NCBI GenBank assembly: GCA_020850695.1
Contig: JADZEF010000242.1
Location: forward strand, 1 to 39,075
Direction: 5' to 3'
Length of the DNA: 39,075 nucleotides
Origin: Planctomycetaceae bacterium
GTDB taxonomy: Bacteria; Planctomycetota; Planctomycetia; Planctomycetales; Planctomycetaceae
Positions 6,816-14,644 of this stretch are shown here, in pieces. Below the pieces are notes generated by a model. The model had not been told where the DNA came from and did no database searches. It saw nothing but the letters and a program-made list of their open reading frames with translations. Numbering within the stretch: the stretch's first letter is position 1; the number at the start of each line of letters is the position of its first letter. A program made the translations under genes and the position numbers.

Positions 6816-8390
6816 ATGGAGTTCCCCATGTCCGCCGACCGTATCGTCATCTTCGACACCACTCTCCGCGACGGTGAGCAGGCCCCCGGCTGCAGCATGA
6901 ACACCGCCGAAAAGCTTCGCGTGGCGGAGACGCTGGTCGAGCTCGGAGTCGACGTGATCGAAGCGGGGTTCCCCATCGCCTCGCCGGATGACTTCGAAGC
7001 GGTGCGGCAGATCGCCCGCACCTTCAGCAACCGCACGACCATCTGCGCCCTGGCCCGCTGCCGTCCGGAAGACATCGACCGGGCGTGGGACGCTCTCAAG
7101 GAGGGGGATGACGTCCGCCTCCACCTGTTCCTGGCCACCAGCCCCATCCATCGCGAGTTCAAGCTCAAGATGGCCGAGGCCGAGATCGTCCGCACCGCCG
7201 TCGAGATGGTGCAGCGGGCGGTCGACAAGTTCGTCAAGGCGGGGAAAAAGGTGAACGTCGAGTTCTCCCCCGAGGACGCCGCCCGCACCGAGCTCAACTT
7301 CCTGAGCGAAGTCGTCGAGAAGGCGATTGCGGCCGGCGCGACAACCGTCAACATCCCCGACACGGTCGGATACGCGACGCCGACGCAGTACTTCCAGTGC
7401 ATCAGCCATTTGAAGAAGCACGTCCCGAACATCGACAAGGCCGTCATCAGCACGCACTGCCATGACGACCTGGGACTGGCGGTGGCCAACAGCCTCGCGG
7501 GTGTCGAAGCGGGAGCGCGACAGATCGAGTGCACGATCAACGGGCTGGGCGAACGAGCGGGCAACGCCGCGTTGGAAGAAGTTGTGATGGCGCTCCGCAC
7601 TCGCCGCGACTATTACAACGTCGATACGCGGATCAACACGCGGAAGCTGTGTGCGGCGAGCCAGCAGGTCTCGGGCATCACCGGTATGGTCGTGCAGCGG
7701 AACAAGGCGATCGTCGGGCGCAACGCCTTCGCCCACGAAGCGGGCATTCATCAGCACGGCATGCTGCAGAACCGCACGACCTACGAGATCATGCGTCCGG
7801 AGGACGTCGGGTTCGTGGGGACCAAGCTGGTGCTGGGCAAGCACAGCGGCCGGCATGCGTTTCGCGACCGCCTGAAGGAACTGGGACTGACCGTCGACGA
7901 CGCGACCTTCCAGAAGGTGTTCGACGACTTCATCGAACTGGCGGACAAGAAAAAAGAAGTCTACGACTCGGACATCGTCGCGATTGTGGAGAACCGCACG
8001 CACGAGACGCAGGACCACTGGAAGATCATCAGCTGTCAGGCGTCCGCCGGGACGGGAACCATTCCGACGGCGACGGTGGCTCTCGACAGCGGCGACGGAA
8101 AGCGTCACCACGATGCGGCGACCGGTGGCGGGCCTGTCGAGGCGGTGCTGCATGCGATCGAACGGGTCACGGGAATCAACGCGACGCTCGAAGACCTGAA
8201 GATCCGCAGTGTCTCGAAGGGGAAGGACGCGCTGGGCGAAGTGGTGGTGCAGGTGAACGTCGACGGCCGGACGTACGAAGGGACCGGACTGAGCGTCGAT
8301 ATCATCGAGGCGAGCGCCCGTGCCTACCTGAAGGCGCTCAATCAGGCGGAGCGACAGCGCGAGCGGGCCGACAGAAAGTCGTCCAGCTGA
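6816..8390 (+). CDS. leuA: 2-isopropylmalate synthase
   Basis: LeuA condenses acetyl-CoA with 2-ketoisovalerate, the first committed step of leucine synthesis. The protein has 524 residues, about the length of E. coli LeuA. It starts with the DRE-TIM metallolyase signature FDTTLRDGEQAPG (D14 as metal ligand) and has the metal-binding pair H214 and H216 in THCHDDLG. It also has the conserved NGLGERAGNAALEEV segment and a C-terminal LeuA allosteric domain from about residue 390 (ISCQASAGTGTIPTA, GDGKRHHDAATGGGPVEA), where leucine normally inhibits. The ATG at 6828 (MSADRIV) is an equally plausible start, and no Shine-Dalgarno sequence separates them. A 7-bp inverted repeat (6780-6786 with 6804-6810) sits just before the start. 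The gene stands alone, so the leader upstream controls leuA only. Confidence 0.97.
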   Translation: MEFPMSADRIVIFDTTLRDGEQAPGCSMNTAEKLRVAETLVELGVDVIEAGFPIASPDDFEAVRQIARTFSNRTTICALARCRPEDIDRAWDALKEGDDVRLHLFLATSPIHREFKLKMAEAEIVRTAVEMVQRAVDKFVKAGKKVNVEFSPEDAARTELNFLSEVVEKAIAAGATTVNIPDTVGYATPTQYFQCISHLKKHVPNIDKAVISTHCHDDLGLAVANSLAGVEAGARQIECTINGLGERAGNAALEEVVMALRTRRDYYNVDTRINTRKLCAASQQVSGITGMVVQRNKAIVGRNAFAHEAGIHQHGMLQNRTTYEIMRPEDVGFVGTKLVLGKHSGRHAFRDRLKELGLTVDDATFQKVFDDFIELADKKKEVYDSDIVAIVENRTHETQDHWKIISCQASAGTGTIPTATVALDSGDGKRHHDAATGGGPVEAVLHAIERVTGINATLEDLKIRSVSKGKDALGEVVVQVNVDGRTYEGTGLSVDIIEASARAYLKALNQAERQRERADRKSSS

Positions 8391-8436
8391 GTTCCATTTC
8401 CGTCGGAGCTTTCGTTCCCGGAACCGACAGCGGACG

Positions 8437-9231
8437 TTACCCGGCGGCAAGCGTGTCGTCGGGGACGTCCGTGACGAACATGCATCCCGGGCTGTGAGTG
8501 ATCGCCAGCGGAAGGCGCGCCTGCATCAACGCAGCTTGCGGAGTGACGCCACACGCCCAGAAAACGGGAAGCTCTCCGTCGGCCACGGGAACCGGCTCGC
8601 CGAAATCGGGACGCTGCAGGTCGGCGATGCCGATCCGCTCGGGGAGCCCGAGGTGCACGGGAGCCCCATGGACTCCCGGATACCGCGAGGTGATCTGCAC
8701 CGCCCGGATTGCGTCGGACGGCGTCATCGGGCGCATCGAGACGACAAGCGGTCCGTGGAAGACACCGGCCGGACGGCAAGGGATGTTGGTGCGGAACATC
8801 GGCACGTTGCGGCCCAGTTCGACATGCCGCACCGGCACTCCCGCGCGAAGCAACGCCGCTTCGAACGTGAACGAACAGCCGATGACGAAGCTGACGAAGT
8901 CCGGCCGCCAGAGCGACGTGACGTCGGCCGGCTCATCCACCAACTCGCCCTGCCGCCAGACGCGATAGCGGGGAAGGTCGGTCCGCAAGTCGCCATCGGG
9001 GGCGACGTTCCGCGGAACGGGATCGCCCGGCTCCGTCACATCCAGCAGCGGGCAGGGCTTCGGGTTGTTGCGGCAGAACATCAGGAAATCGAACGCGTGC
9101 TCTTTTGGCAGGATCACGAGGTTGGCCTGCGCGAAACCATAGGCGAGACCGGAGGTCTGCTCGGTCCAGGTTTGATTGCGGCAGGCCAGCCTGACCGCCC
9201 GCCCCGTCTCCAGTGTTGCCTTCGGAGCCAT
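8437..9231 (-). CDS. DUF1445 / putative hydro-lyase family protein
   Basis: This 264-residue protein covers the full length of the DUF1445 (UPF0317, putative hydro-lyase) family. The recognisable blocks are [20 protein letters not shown] near the N-terminus, [53 protein letters not shown] and the C-terminal [16 protein letters not shown]. Relatives include B. subtilis YcsI, encoded near the 5-oxoprolinase genes, and a domain of vertebrate D-glutamate cyclase, which suggests a role in cyclic amino acid metabolism. The exact reaction is not settled from sequence. The gene is convergent with leuA (46-base gap) and shares no visible operon partner. Confidence 0.88.
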   Translation of the reverse strand: MAPKATLETGRAVRLACRNQTWTEQTSGLAYGFAQANLVILPKEHAFDFLMFCRNNPKPCPLLDVTEPGDPVPRNVAPDGDLRTDLPRYRVWRQGELVDEPADVTSLWRPDFVSFVIGCSFTFEAALLRAGVPVRHVELGRNVPMFRTNIPCRPAGVFHGPLVVSMRPMTPSDAIRAVQITSRYPGVHGAPVHLGLPERIGIADLQRPDFGEPVPVADGELPVFWACGVTPQAALMQARLPLAITHSPGCMFVTDVPDDTLAAG

Positions 9232-9408
9232 ATCGTCTCAGACCAATCAGTGTGGGTGGAGCAATTCCTCTCGCGATTTCATGATTATGCCGACAAACGT
9301 GCGTTGAAAGAAATCGTGGGAGCATCTTGCGACGCCGCGACTATTGCAAAGGCGATTACATACTTGACTCATCAAGCCGCTGAAGAGGCTTGGGGCTTGG
9401 AAGAGATG

Positions 9409-9511
9409 GCCGCAAGAAGGCACAAAAGTCGCAAAAGAGAATGGAAGAATGAGATCGTCTCGACACCGTTAGACCAGAGATGCTTTTGCGTCTTCTGTGC
9501 CTCCTTGCGGC
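9409..9511. repeat. Inverted-repeat element A (29-bp arms)
   Basis: The arms 9409-9437 and 9483-9511 are complementary at 26 of 29 positions and enclose 45 bases. The arm contains the words GCCGCAAGAAGG, GCACAAAAG and CGCAAAAG, a short-period purine-rich repeat style also seen at 9684-9814 and 29565-29757. It could fold as a long hairpin or be a remnant of a palindromic mobile element. No gene lies inside. Confidence 0.75.
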
Positions 9512-9683
9512 AACATCGTCCACTCGACGTTGGTGAGTCAAGGATGTAGCCGCCATTGCAAACTTGGATTGGTGGCGGTGCGTCTGATGGGGCACCCCGG
9601 GATTGGTCATTTCGCACGGCGGCGTCCACCGCCGGGGAACGGCGGTATGGACAAAGCCAAGGCAGAAACGCGAAAGGCACTTC

Positions 9684-9814
9684 AACAGGAGCAAACAGAG
9701 GGAACGGAGAGAAGGGATCAGCCGTAACGGAGAGGGATTCCGTGCTCACGCATCTTTCGGATGCATCATCGACTGCGTCACTCGAAACCTGCCTTTCCTC
9801 TGTTTGATCCTGTT
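9684..9814. repeat. Inverted-repeat element B (18-bp arms)
   Basis: AACAGGAGCAAACAGAGG at 9684-9701 and its complement at 9797-9814 match at 17 of 18 positions and enclose 95 bases. Short related words (AACGGAGAG twice) continue inside the left arm. It belongs in style to the same family as the elements at 9409 and 29565. Confidence 0.7.
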
Positions 9815-9987
9815 TAGATGTCTTTGCCTTCTTCCATCTATTCCTCGTGAAGCTTGCCGTGGATTGGATCGACGGGCCAACCGCCTTGAACGGCAGACAC
9901 CCCGCACGACAAAAGGATGGACCGACCCGCGACAGGATCAACGCTTGGCAGGCTCTGCTTTCTCACGATTCCTCGCGGGGCGACACA

Positions 9988-10023
9988 GTCGCGGTAACCG
10001 CGACGATCGAACCATGCGGTTCG
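9988..10023. promoter_or_regulatory. Two adjacent perfect inverted repeats upstream of the 10212 gene
   Basis: GTCGCGGT-A-ACCGCGAC (9988-10004) and CGAACC-ATGC-GGTTCG (10008-10023) are separated by three bases, about 190 bases upstream of the next gene on the plus strand. They could be paired operators or two RNA hairpins in a 5' leader. Neither has a T-run, so they are not intrinsic terminators. Either one alone could occur by chance. Confidence 0.35.
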
Positions 10024-10211
10024 AACCTCACAAACCACATTCCGACGACGGCTGACAAGTTTCGCGGATCGGTTCGTTGGGCATCCGCTCGAGGGACGAA
10101 ACGCGGACGGGCAACAAACCGCACGGAGGGGAGGCCGCGCGCGTCGATGAATGGGAAGGCGACGGACCGCCCTGAATCTCTGCGCTCCCGGTCCGCGATG
10201 GCTTCCTGATC

Positions 10212-12881
10212 ATGAATGTCGCCGCCGCCCTGATGATGGCCCTCACGACGCCCGGGGCGGCACCCGGCGTGCTGATGATGCTGGACCCGTTTCACGGGGC
10301 CGTCCCCGTCCTCGAGTATTCTTTCGAAGCGAACGAAGACTCCGACTACGACGGTTTTCCGGACGACTGGTCGCGCCGCAAGGGGCCGGGCTTTCCCTCC
10401 TACATCAAGTCGATCATCGATCGGAGCGTGGCGGCCGAGGGGAAGGCGAGCCTGTCGATCGAAGCCAACGGCGGCGGGGCGGCGTTCTATTCGCCTCCGA
10501 CGCCGATCGATGCGGCGCACTCGTGGCTGCTGGAGGCGTCCCTCCGCACGCAGAAGCTCCGGCTTGACGCGGCGCTGGTGTCCGTTTCATTTCTCGATCA
10601 TCGCTGGCAGCGGATCGAGCGTCATGTGACGCGGCCGGTCACCGGAACTCATGAAGGCTGGGTTCCGGTGCGGCTCGGCCCCATCTCGCCTCCGCGCGAG
10701 GCCCATTTCGTCGTCATTGGGTGCCACCTCGTTCCCGGTTCGCAGAGCGATCTGCAGGGGACCGCCTGGTTCGATGGGATCCGTCTCAAGAAGCTCCCGC
10801 AGATGGAGCTGATGAGCAATTTCCACACTCACTTCCGGCAACGCTCGGCTCAAATCGAAGTGAGGTCGGTGGTCAGCGGGCTGGACGACGGCGAGTCGTA
10901 CCACTTGAAGATGCAGATCCTCGACGTGTCTGGTCGGACACTCTCCGAAACGTACCGTGACCTGACGCCGGAAGAGCCCGCGCAGGCGGAAGGCCCCGGC
11001 AACGGTCATTGGGCAGGCCCCACGGTTGGGGAACTTCGCAAGCCGCATCGGATCGAAGTGAACTGGTCGCTCCCGCCGCACGATTACGGCTACTACGACG
11101 TTCGAGCCGAGTTGCAGCGGGCCGGCAAACCCATTCTCGAGGCTCGGACGTCGTTCACGGTGTTCGACCTCGGCGACGCGGTTCATCAAGGAGAGTTCGG
11201 ATGGTCGCTCGAAGGGGGGCCGGGCGAGATGCCGCTGCGCGAACTCGCCGACGTGGCGGTGCAGTCGGGCATCAACTGGCTGAAACTGCCGCTGTGGCAG
11301 TCGGTCTATGACGACGACAAGGAGAGGCCCGGACAGATTGCCGAGTTTTTCGACCGCCTGTCGATCCGCGGCATCACGCCGGTCGGAATGCTGAACGATC
11401 CCCCTCCGGCTTTGCGCGGAAAGTTTGCCCGCAACTGGACGGGGATCAGCGAGATCTTCACGATGCCCTCGAAGTTCTGGTCGCCGTCCCTTTCGCCGGT
11501 GCTGGCCCGGTATGCGTCCACCGTGCGGCACTGGCAACTGGGAGGAGAATCCGACGACAGCTTTCTCGGGATGGCGCGCCTTGATGAGACGCTGCTGACG
11601 GTCAAGCACGAATTCGACCGGATCGGCCGCGATACGCGAATTGGCGTGCATTGGACGTGGGAGACGCCCCCGCCGCAGACCACCAACCCTTCAGCCCTCT
11701 TTCTGTCGCTTGGAAGTCGAGAGGAAATGACGGCCGACGCGCTGCAGTCGGCGGCGCGCTCCGGCAGGCCGCGCTCGGGGGCGCGGTGGGCGCTGTTGCG
11801 CCCGCTGGCAAGGTCGAAACACACGGATGAGGAACGGGCTTCGGACCTCGTTCGGAAGATGGTGGCGGCCCGCATCGGCGGAGCCGACGCGATCTTCGCG
11901 ACCGACGTCTTCCATCCGGAATACGGCATCCTGAATCCGAGCGGCGCGCCGACGCGACTTTATCTCCCGTGGCGCACCACGGCGATCGCCCTGCAGGGGG
12001 CCGAATACCTCGGTTCCTTCGACATGGCGGGCCGGAGCGTCAATCATGTCTTCGTCCGCGGGGGCGAGATGATGATGGTCGTGTGGAGCGAAACGCCCGC
12101 CGAGGAGTCCATCTACCTCGGCGAACATGTCGTCGCGAACGACATCCAGGGGCGACAGCAACTCATTCCCGTCGACACGAAGACCGGGTGCCAGACATTC
12201 GCCGTCGGGCCGATGCCGCTGACGATTCGCGGCGGGTCGGAACCCGTCGCCCGCCTGCGATTGGGAACCCGCTTCGAGAGGGGACGCGTTCCGAGCGCGT
12301 ACGGCGAACATCGGGACGCCATTGTGGGGACGAACACCTTTCCTCAAGGCGTGAATGGCCAGGTGACGGTGATGTTCCCGCCCGAGTGGGAAGTCGAGCC
12401 AAAGGCATGGATGCTCCAGGCGGGAGCCGGCGAAAACTTCCGCCTCCCAATGCGGATTGTCCTGCCGCCGAATGCGAGCCTCGGCAAACAACCTGTCTCG
12501 ATCGACTTCGACATCGTGGCCGACCGGCAATACAAGTTCCGCGTGACTCACACCTACGAAGTCGGCCTGGGTGACATTGGGGTCGAGGTCGTCGACCGCA
12601 GGTTGCCCGATGGCCGGCTCGAGATCGAACAGGTCATCAAGAACTCCACCTCCCCCCCCGAGACACTCAACTTCCGGTGCAGTCTCTTTGTCCCGCAGCA
12701 GCGGCGACAGATCCTGTTCGTCACGAAGCTGAGCCAGGGAGAGGACCGCAAGTTCTATCACCTCGCGAATGCGGACGCGTTGCGGGGACAGGAGTTGTGG
12801 ATCCGTGCCGAGCAGGTCGGCGGCATGCGGGTGCTCAACTACAAATGGAAGGTCGGCGAATCATGGGACGCGGCAAAGTGA
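10212..12881 (+). CDS. Large secreted protein, possible carbohydrate-active (TIM-barrel-like) protein of unknown function
   Basis: The protein has 889 residues and begins with a short hydrophobic segment (NVAAALMMALTTPGAAPGVL) that may be a signal peptide. Residues about 35-195 look like a jelly-roll carbohydrate-binding domain: a Ca-style DSDYDGFPDDW opening, a SLSIEANGGGAAFYS strand, and TAWFDGIRLKKL at the end. A beta-rich section follows. From about 340 to 620 the alternating pattern (GINWLKLPLWQSVYDD, RGITPVGMLNDPPP, VRHWQLGGESDDSF, RIGVHWTWETPP) resembles the TIM barrel of GH39- or GH5-like glycosidases, with ITPVGML and WQLGGE in positions typical of such barrels. The C-terminal 200 residues are beta-sandwich-like. 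I do not recognise a named family, and catalytic residues cannot be assigned safely. Confidence 0.8.
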   Translation: MNVAAALMMALTTPGAAPGVLMMLDPFHGAVPVLEYSFEANEDSDYDGFPDDWSRRKGPGFPSYIKSIIDRSVAAEGKASLSIEANGGGAAFYSPPTPIDAAHSWLLEASLRTQKLRLDAALVSVSFLDHRWQRIERHVTRPVTGTHEGWVPVRLGPISPPREAHFVVIGCHLVPGSQSDLQGTAWFDGIRLKKLPQMELMSNFHTHFRQRSAQIEVRSVVSGLDDGESYHLKMQILDVSGRTLSETYRDLTPEEPAQAEGPGNGHWAGPTVGELRKPHRIEVNWSLPPHDYGYYDVRAELQRAGKPILEARTSFTVFDLGDAVHQGEFGWSLEGGPGEMPLRELADVAVQSGINWLKLPLWQSVYDDDKERPGQIAEFFDRLSIRGITPVGMLNDPPPALRGKFARNWTGISEIFTMPSKFWSPSLSPVLARYASTVRHWQLGGESDDSFLGMARLDETLLTVKHEFDRIGRDTRIGVHWTWETPPPQTTNPSALFLSLGSREEMTADALQSAARSGRPRSGARWALLRPLARSKHTDEERASDLVRKMVAARIGGADAIFATDVFHPEYGILNPSGAPTRLYLPWRTTAIALQGAEYLGSFDMAGRSVNHVFVRGGEMMMVVWSETPAEESIYLGEHVVANDIQGRQQLIPVDTKTGCQTFAVGPMPLTIRGGSEPVARLRLGTRFERGRVPSAYGEHRDAIVGTNTFPQGVNGQVTVMFPPEWEVEPKAWMLQAGAGENFRLPMRIVLPPNASLGKQPVSIDFDIVADRQYKFRVTHTYEVGLGDIGVEVVDRRLPDGRLEIEQVIKNSTSPPETLNFRCSLFVPQQRRQILFVTKLSQGEDRKFYHLANADALRGQELWIRAEQVGGMRVLNYKWKVGESWDAAK

Positions 12882-13081
12882 CGACAGTGTGAGAACTTGC
12901 GGGCGTTCACAGGAGGAATTCGTCGGCCGATCGGCAATGCAGTCTTCGGATTTTCCGCCACTGGCCGGAGCATGTGCTACGGTTTCAGCGTGGAGAATCG
13001 CAGCTTCCGGGCTTCCCTTTCGACTCGTTGAGAGTATCGCCGGAAAGACCGATTCTTCCTGTTATGGCGGGAGTATCGGCC

Positions 13082-14617
13082 ATGAATACCGGCCATTTTG
13101 TGAGAGTTCTGACGCTGGCGGGGATGACGGCTGTCGTCTTACTCGCAGGTTGCGTAATGCCCATGGGGCAGGTCGGCTATGACGACCCGCCCTGGCTCTC
13201 CCCCTATGCGCGGCCGCTGAATTCCTTTCCCTCTCCGAGGGGACAGTCTCCCGGCTCGGTGCAGGTGGGGCGGCCGCCGGCCGGTGCCTCCCAGGGAACC
13301 GAGCCTGCACTGGTTGCGGCGACGAACCGGCCAATTTTCGAAAGCGACCCCCGCACGGCCCCGAAATCCCCCGAGCCCTCGCCCCGCAAGGGAACCGACA
13401 CTCTTCCCGAATCGGATCCGAGCGACGGGAGCAGTTTGAGCGTCCCGTCGGACGAGTTGCCGTCGCGCGAATCGGAGAAGCCGTCCACGCGCACGCCGAT
13501 CCGGGATCTGACACCGTCGGACACGCGCATGCCTGAGCTGCGGGTGCCGTCCTCGAAAGTGGATCTGAAAATCAACGCGCCGAAGACCGCGGGTCTCAAC
13601 GAGCCGATCACCTATGATGTGACGCTCGTCAACACGTCCAACGAGACGCTGGAAGACGTCCGCGTCGATTGCGAGTTCGACGACGAACTCGATTTTCTCG
13701 GGAAGCCGGACAAGCGCGTCTCGCGAACCTTCGAAAGCCTCGAACCGGGCGAGCGGCATGATTTCCGACTGACGCTGTCGGCGACCAGGGCCGGCCGCCA
13801 CTGCAGTCAGTTCTCGGTCGCGATCGACGGTCTCGAGCAGGCGCGGCAGTCGGTCTGCGTTGAGGCGGCGGCGCGCAGCATGAGCCTTCGGATCATTGGT
13901 CCCAGGACGCGGCCGCTTGGCACGCGGGCCGAATTCACGATCAAGGCGGCGAACGTCAGCGGCGCCGCGCTCGAGCACGTGACGCTCGTGTTGCGTCCCG
14001 AATCGACGCTGCGGGCTTTCGAATGGTCGGAAGGAGGAGAGCGTGCCGGAAACGAATTGAGGTGGAATCTTGGAACCATCGCCGCGGGCGAAGGAGTTCA
14101 GCTGCAGGCCGAATTCGATTGCCACCAGCCCTCCGAAGAGACGGCTTTGACGGCGACGGTCGAAGCCGATGGCCAGAAGTCTCAGACGGCTACAGCGTAC
14201 GTCCGGATCCGTCCGCGGCATCCGCATCTGCGCCTTGATCTGACCGACGACCGGGACCCCGTCACGGTCGGAGAAGACGCAGTCTTTGAATTGACGGCGC
14301 AGAACATTGGTCTGCAGCCGCTGGAAAAGCTGGCACTCACCTTCCACCTTCCCGCCGAGCTCGAGGCGGGGAAAATCGAAGCCCGGATCGGCGGACAGAC
14401 GCTTGATCCGGAAGTGGCTCGACGCAAGGGAATCGTCCACGTCACCCTCTCTGACGCGATCCCCGTGGATGGGGCACTCACGCTCCAATTGCGTGCGAAA
14501 GGGGTTGGCGAGGGGGATGTCTGGCTGAGCGTCAGCGCGAGCGCGGCGGGCGTGGACGACGCGGTGGAGATCGACGAATCGGTCTCCATCGGCCCGGCCC
14601 GCTCGGCGCGGAAATAG
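13082..14617 (+). CDS. DUF11/CARDB-like repeat lipoprotein
   Basis: The start at 13082 is preferred because GGGAG lies 8 bases upstream and because it gives a lipoprotein signal (VLTLAGMTAVVLLAGC, lipobox Cys at residue 24). The frame is also open upstream to 12974. The 511-residue protein has a Pro/Ser-rich linker to about residue 155. Three beta-sandwich repeats of the DUF11/CARDB type follow, beginning near KINAPKTAGLNEPITYDVTL, RIIGPRTRPLGTRAEFTIKA and RLDLTDDRDPVTVGEDAVFE. Each has the N-x-G/S-x-x-x-LE-x-V pattern of this fold. Such proteins usually have structural or adhesive roles in the envelope. The next gene is convergent. Confidence 0.85.
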   Translation: MNTGHFVRVLTLAGMTAVVLLAGCVMPMGQVGYDDPPWLSPYARPLNSFPSPRGQSPGSVQVGRPPAGASQGTEPALVAATNRPIFESDPRTAPKSPEPSPRKGTDTLPESDPSDGSSLSVPSDELPSRESEKPSTRTPIRDLTPSDTRMPELRVPSSKVDLKINAPKTAGLNEPITYDVTLVNTSNETLEDVRVDCEFDDELDFLGKPDKRVSRTFESLEPGERHDFRLTLSATRAGRHCSQFSVAIDGLEQARQSVCVEAAARSMSLRIIGPRTRPLGTRAEFTIKAANVSGAALEHVTLVLRPESTLRAFEWSEGGERAGNELRWNLGTIAAGEGVQLQAEFDCHQPSEETALTATVEADGQKSQTATAYVRIRPRHPHLRLDLTDDRDPVTVGEDAVFELTAQNIGLQPLEKLALTFHLPAELEAGKIEARIGGQTLDPEVARRKGIVHVTLSDAIPVDGALTLQLRAKGVGEGDVWLSVSASAAGVDDAVEIDESVSIGPARSARK

Positions 14618-14644
14618 AGGTCGTCCACCGGGCGACGGTAATTC

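Larger units (their letters stand above)
9232..10211. other. 980-base intergenic region without a convincing gene
   Basis: No frame here has family features or sensible codon use. The open frames on either strand run through repeat sequence and give low-complexity translations. What the region does hold is two inverted-repeat elements (9409-9511 and 9684-9814) and two adjacent short palindromes (9988-10004 and 10008-10023). Confidence 0.7.

Noticed and set aside
6780..8450. 556-residue open frame on the minus strand over leuA
   Set aside because: It is the antisense of a clear leuA gene, with His/Arg/Val-rich low-complexity sequence and no family features; it is open because of GC-rich third positions.
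9372..9941. 189-residue minus-strand frame
   Set aside because: It runs through inverted-repeat elements A and B; the translation is what the repeat words encode and has no domain.
10008..10023. GGTTCGAACC as a possible tRNA T-arm
   Set aside because: No acceptor, D or anticodon arm can be built around it; it is simply a short palindrome.
9963..10520. 185-residue minus-strand frame and overlapping plus-strand frame at 9847-10209
   Set aside because: Both lack family features and start signals, and one overlaps the start of the well-supported 10212 gene in antisense.
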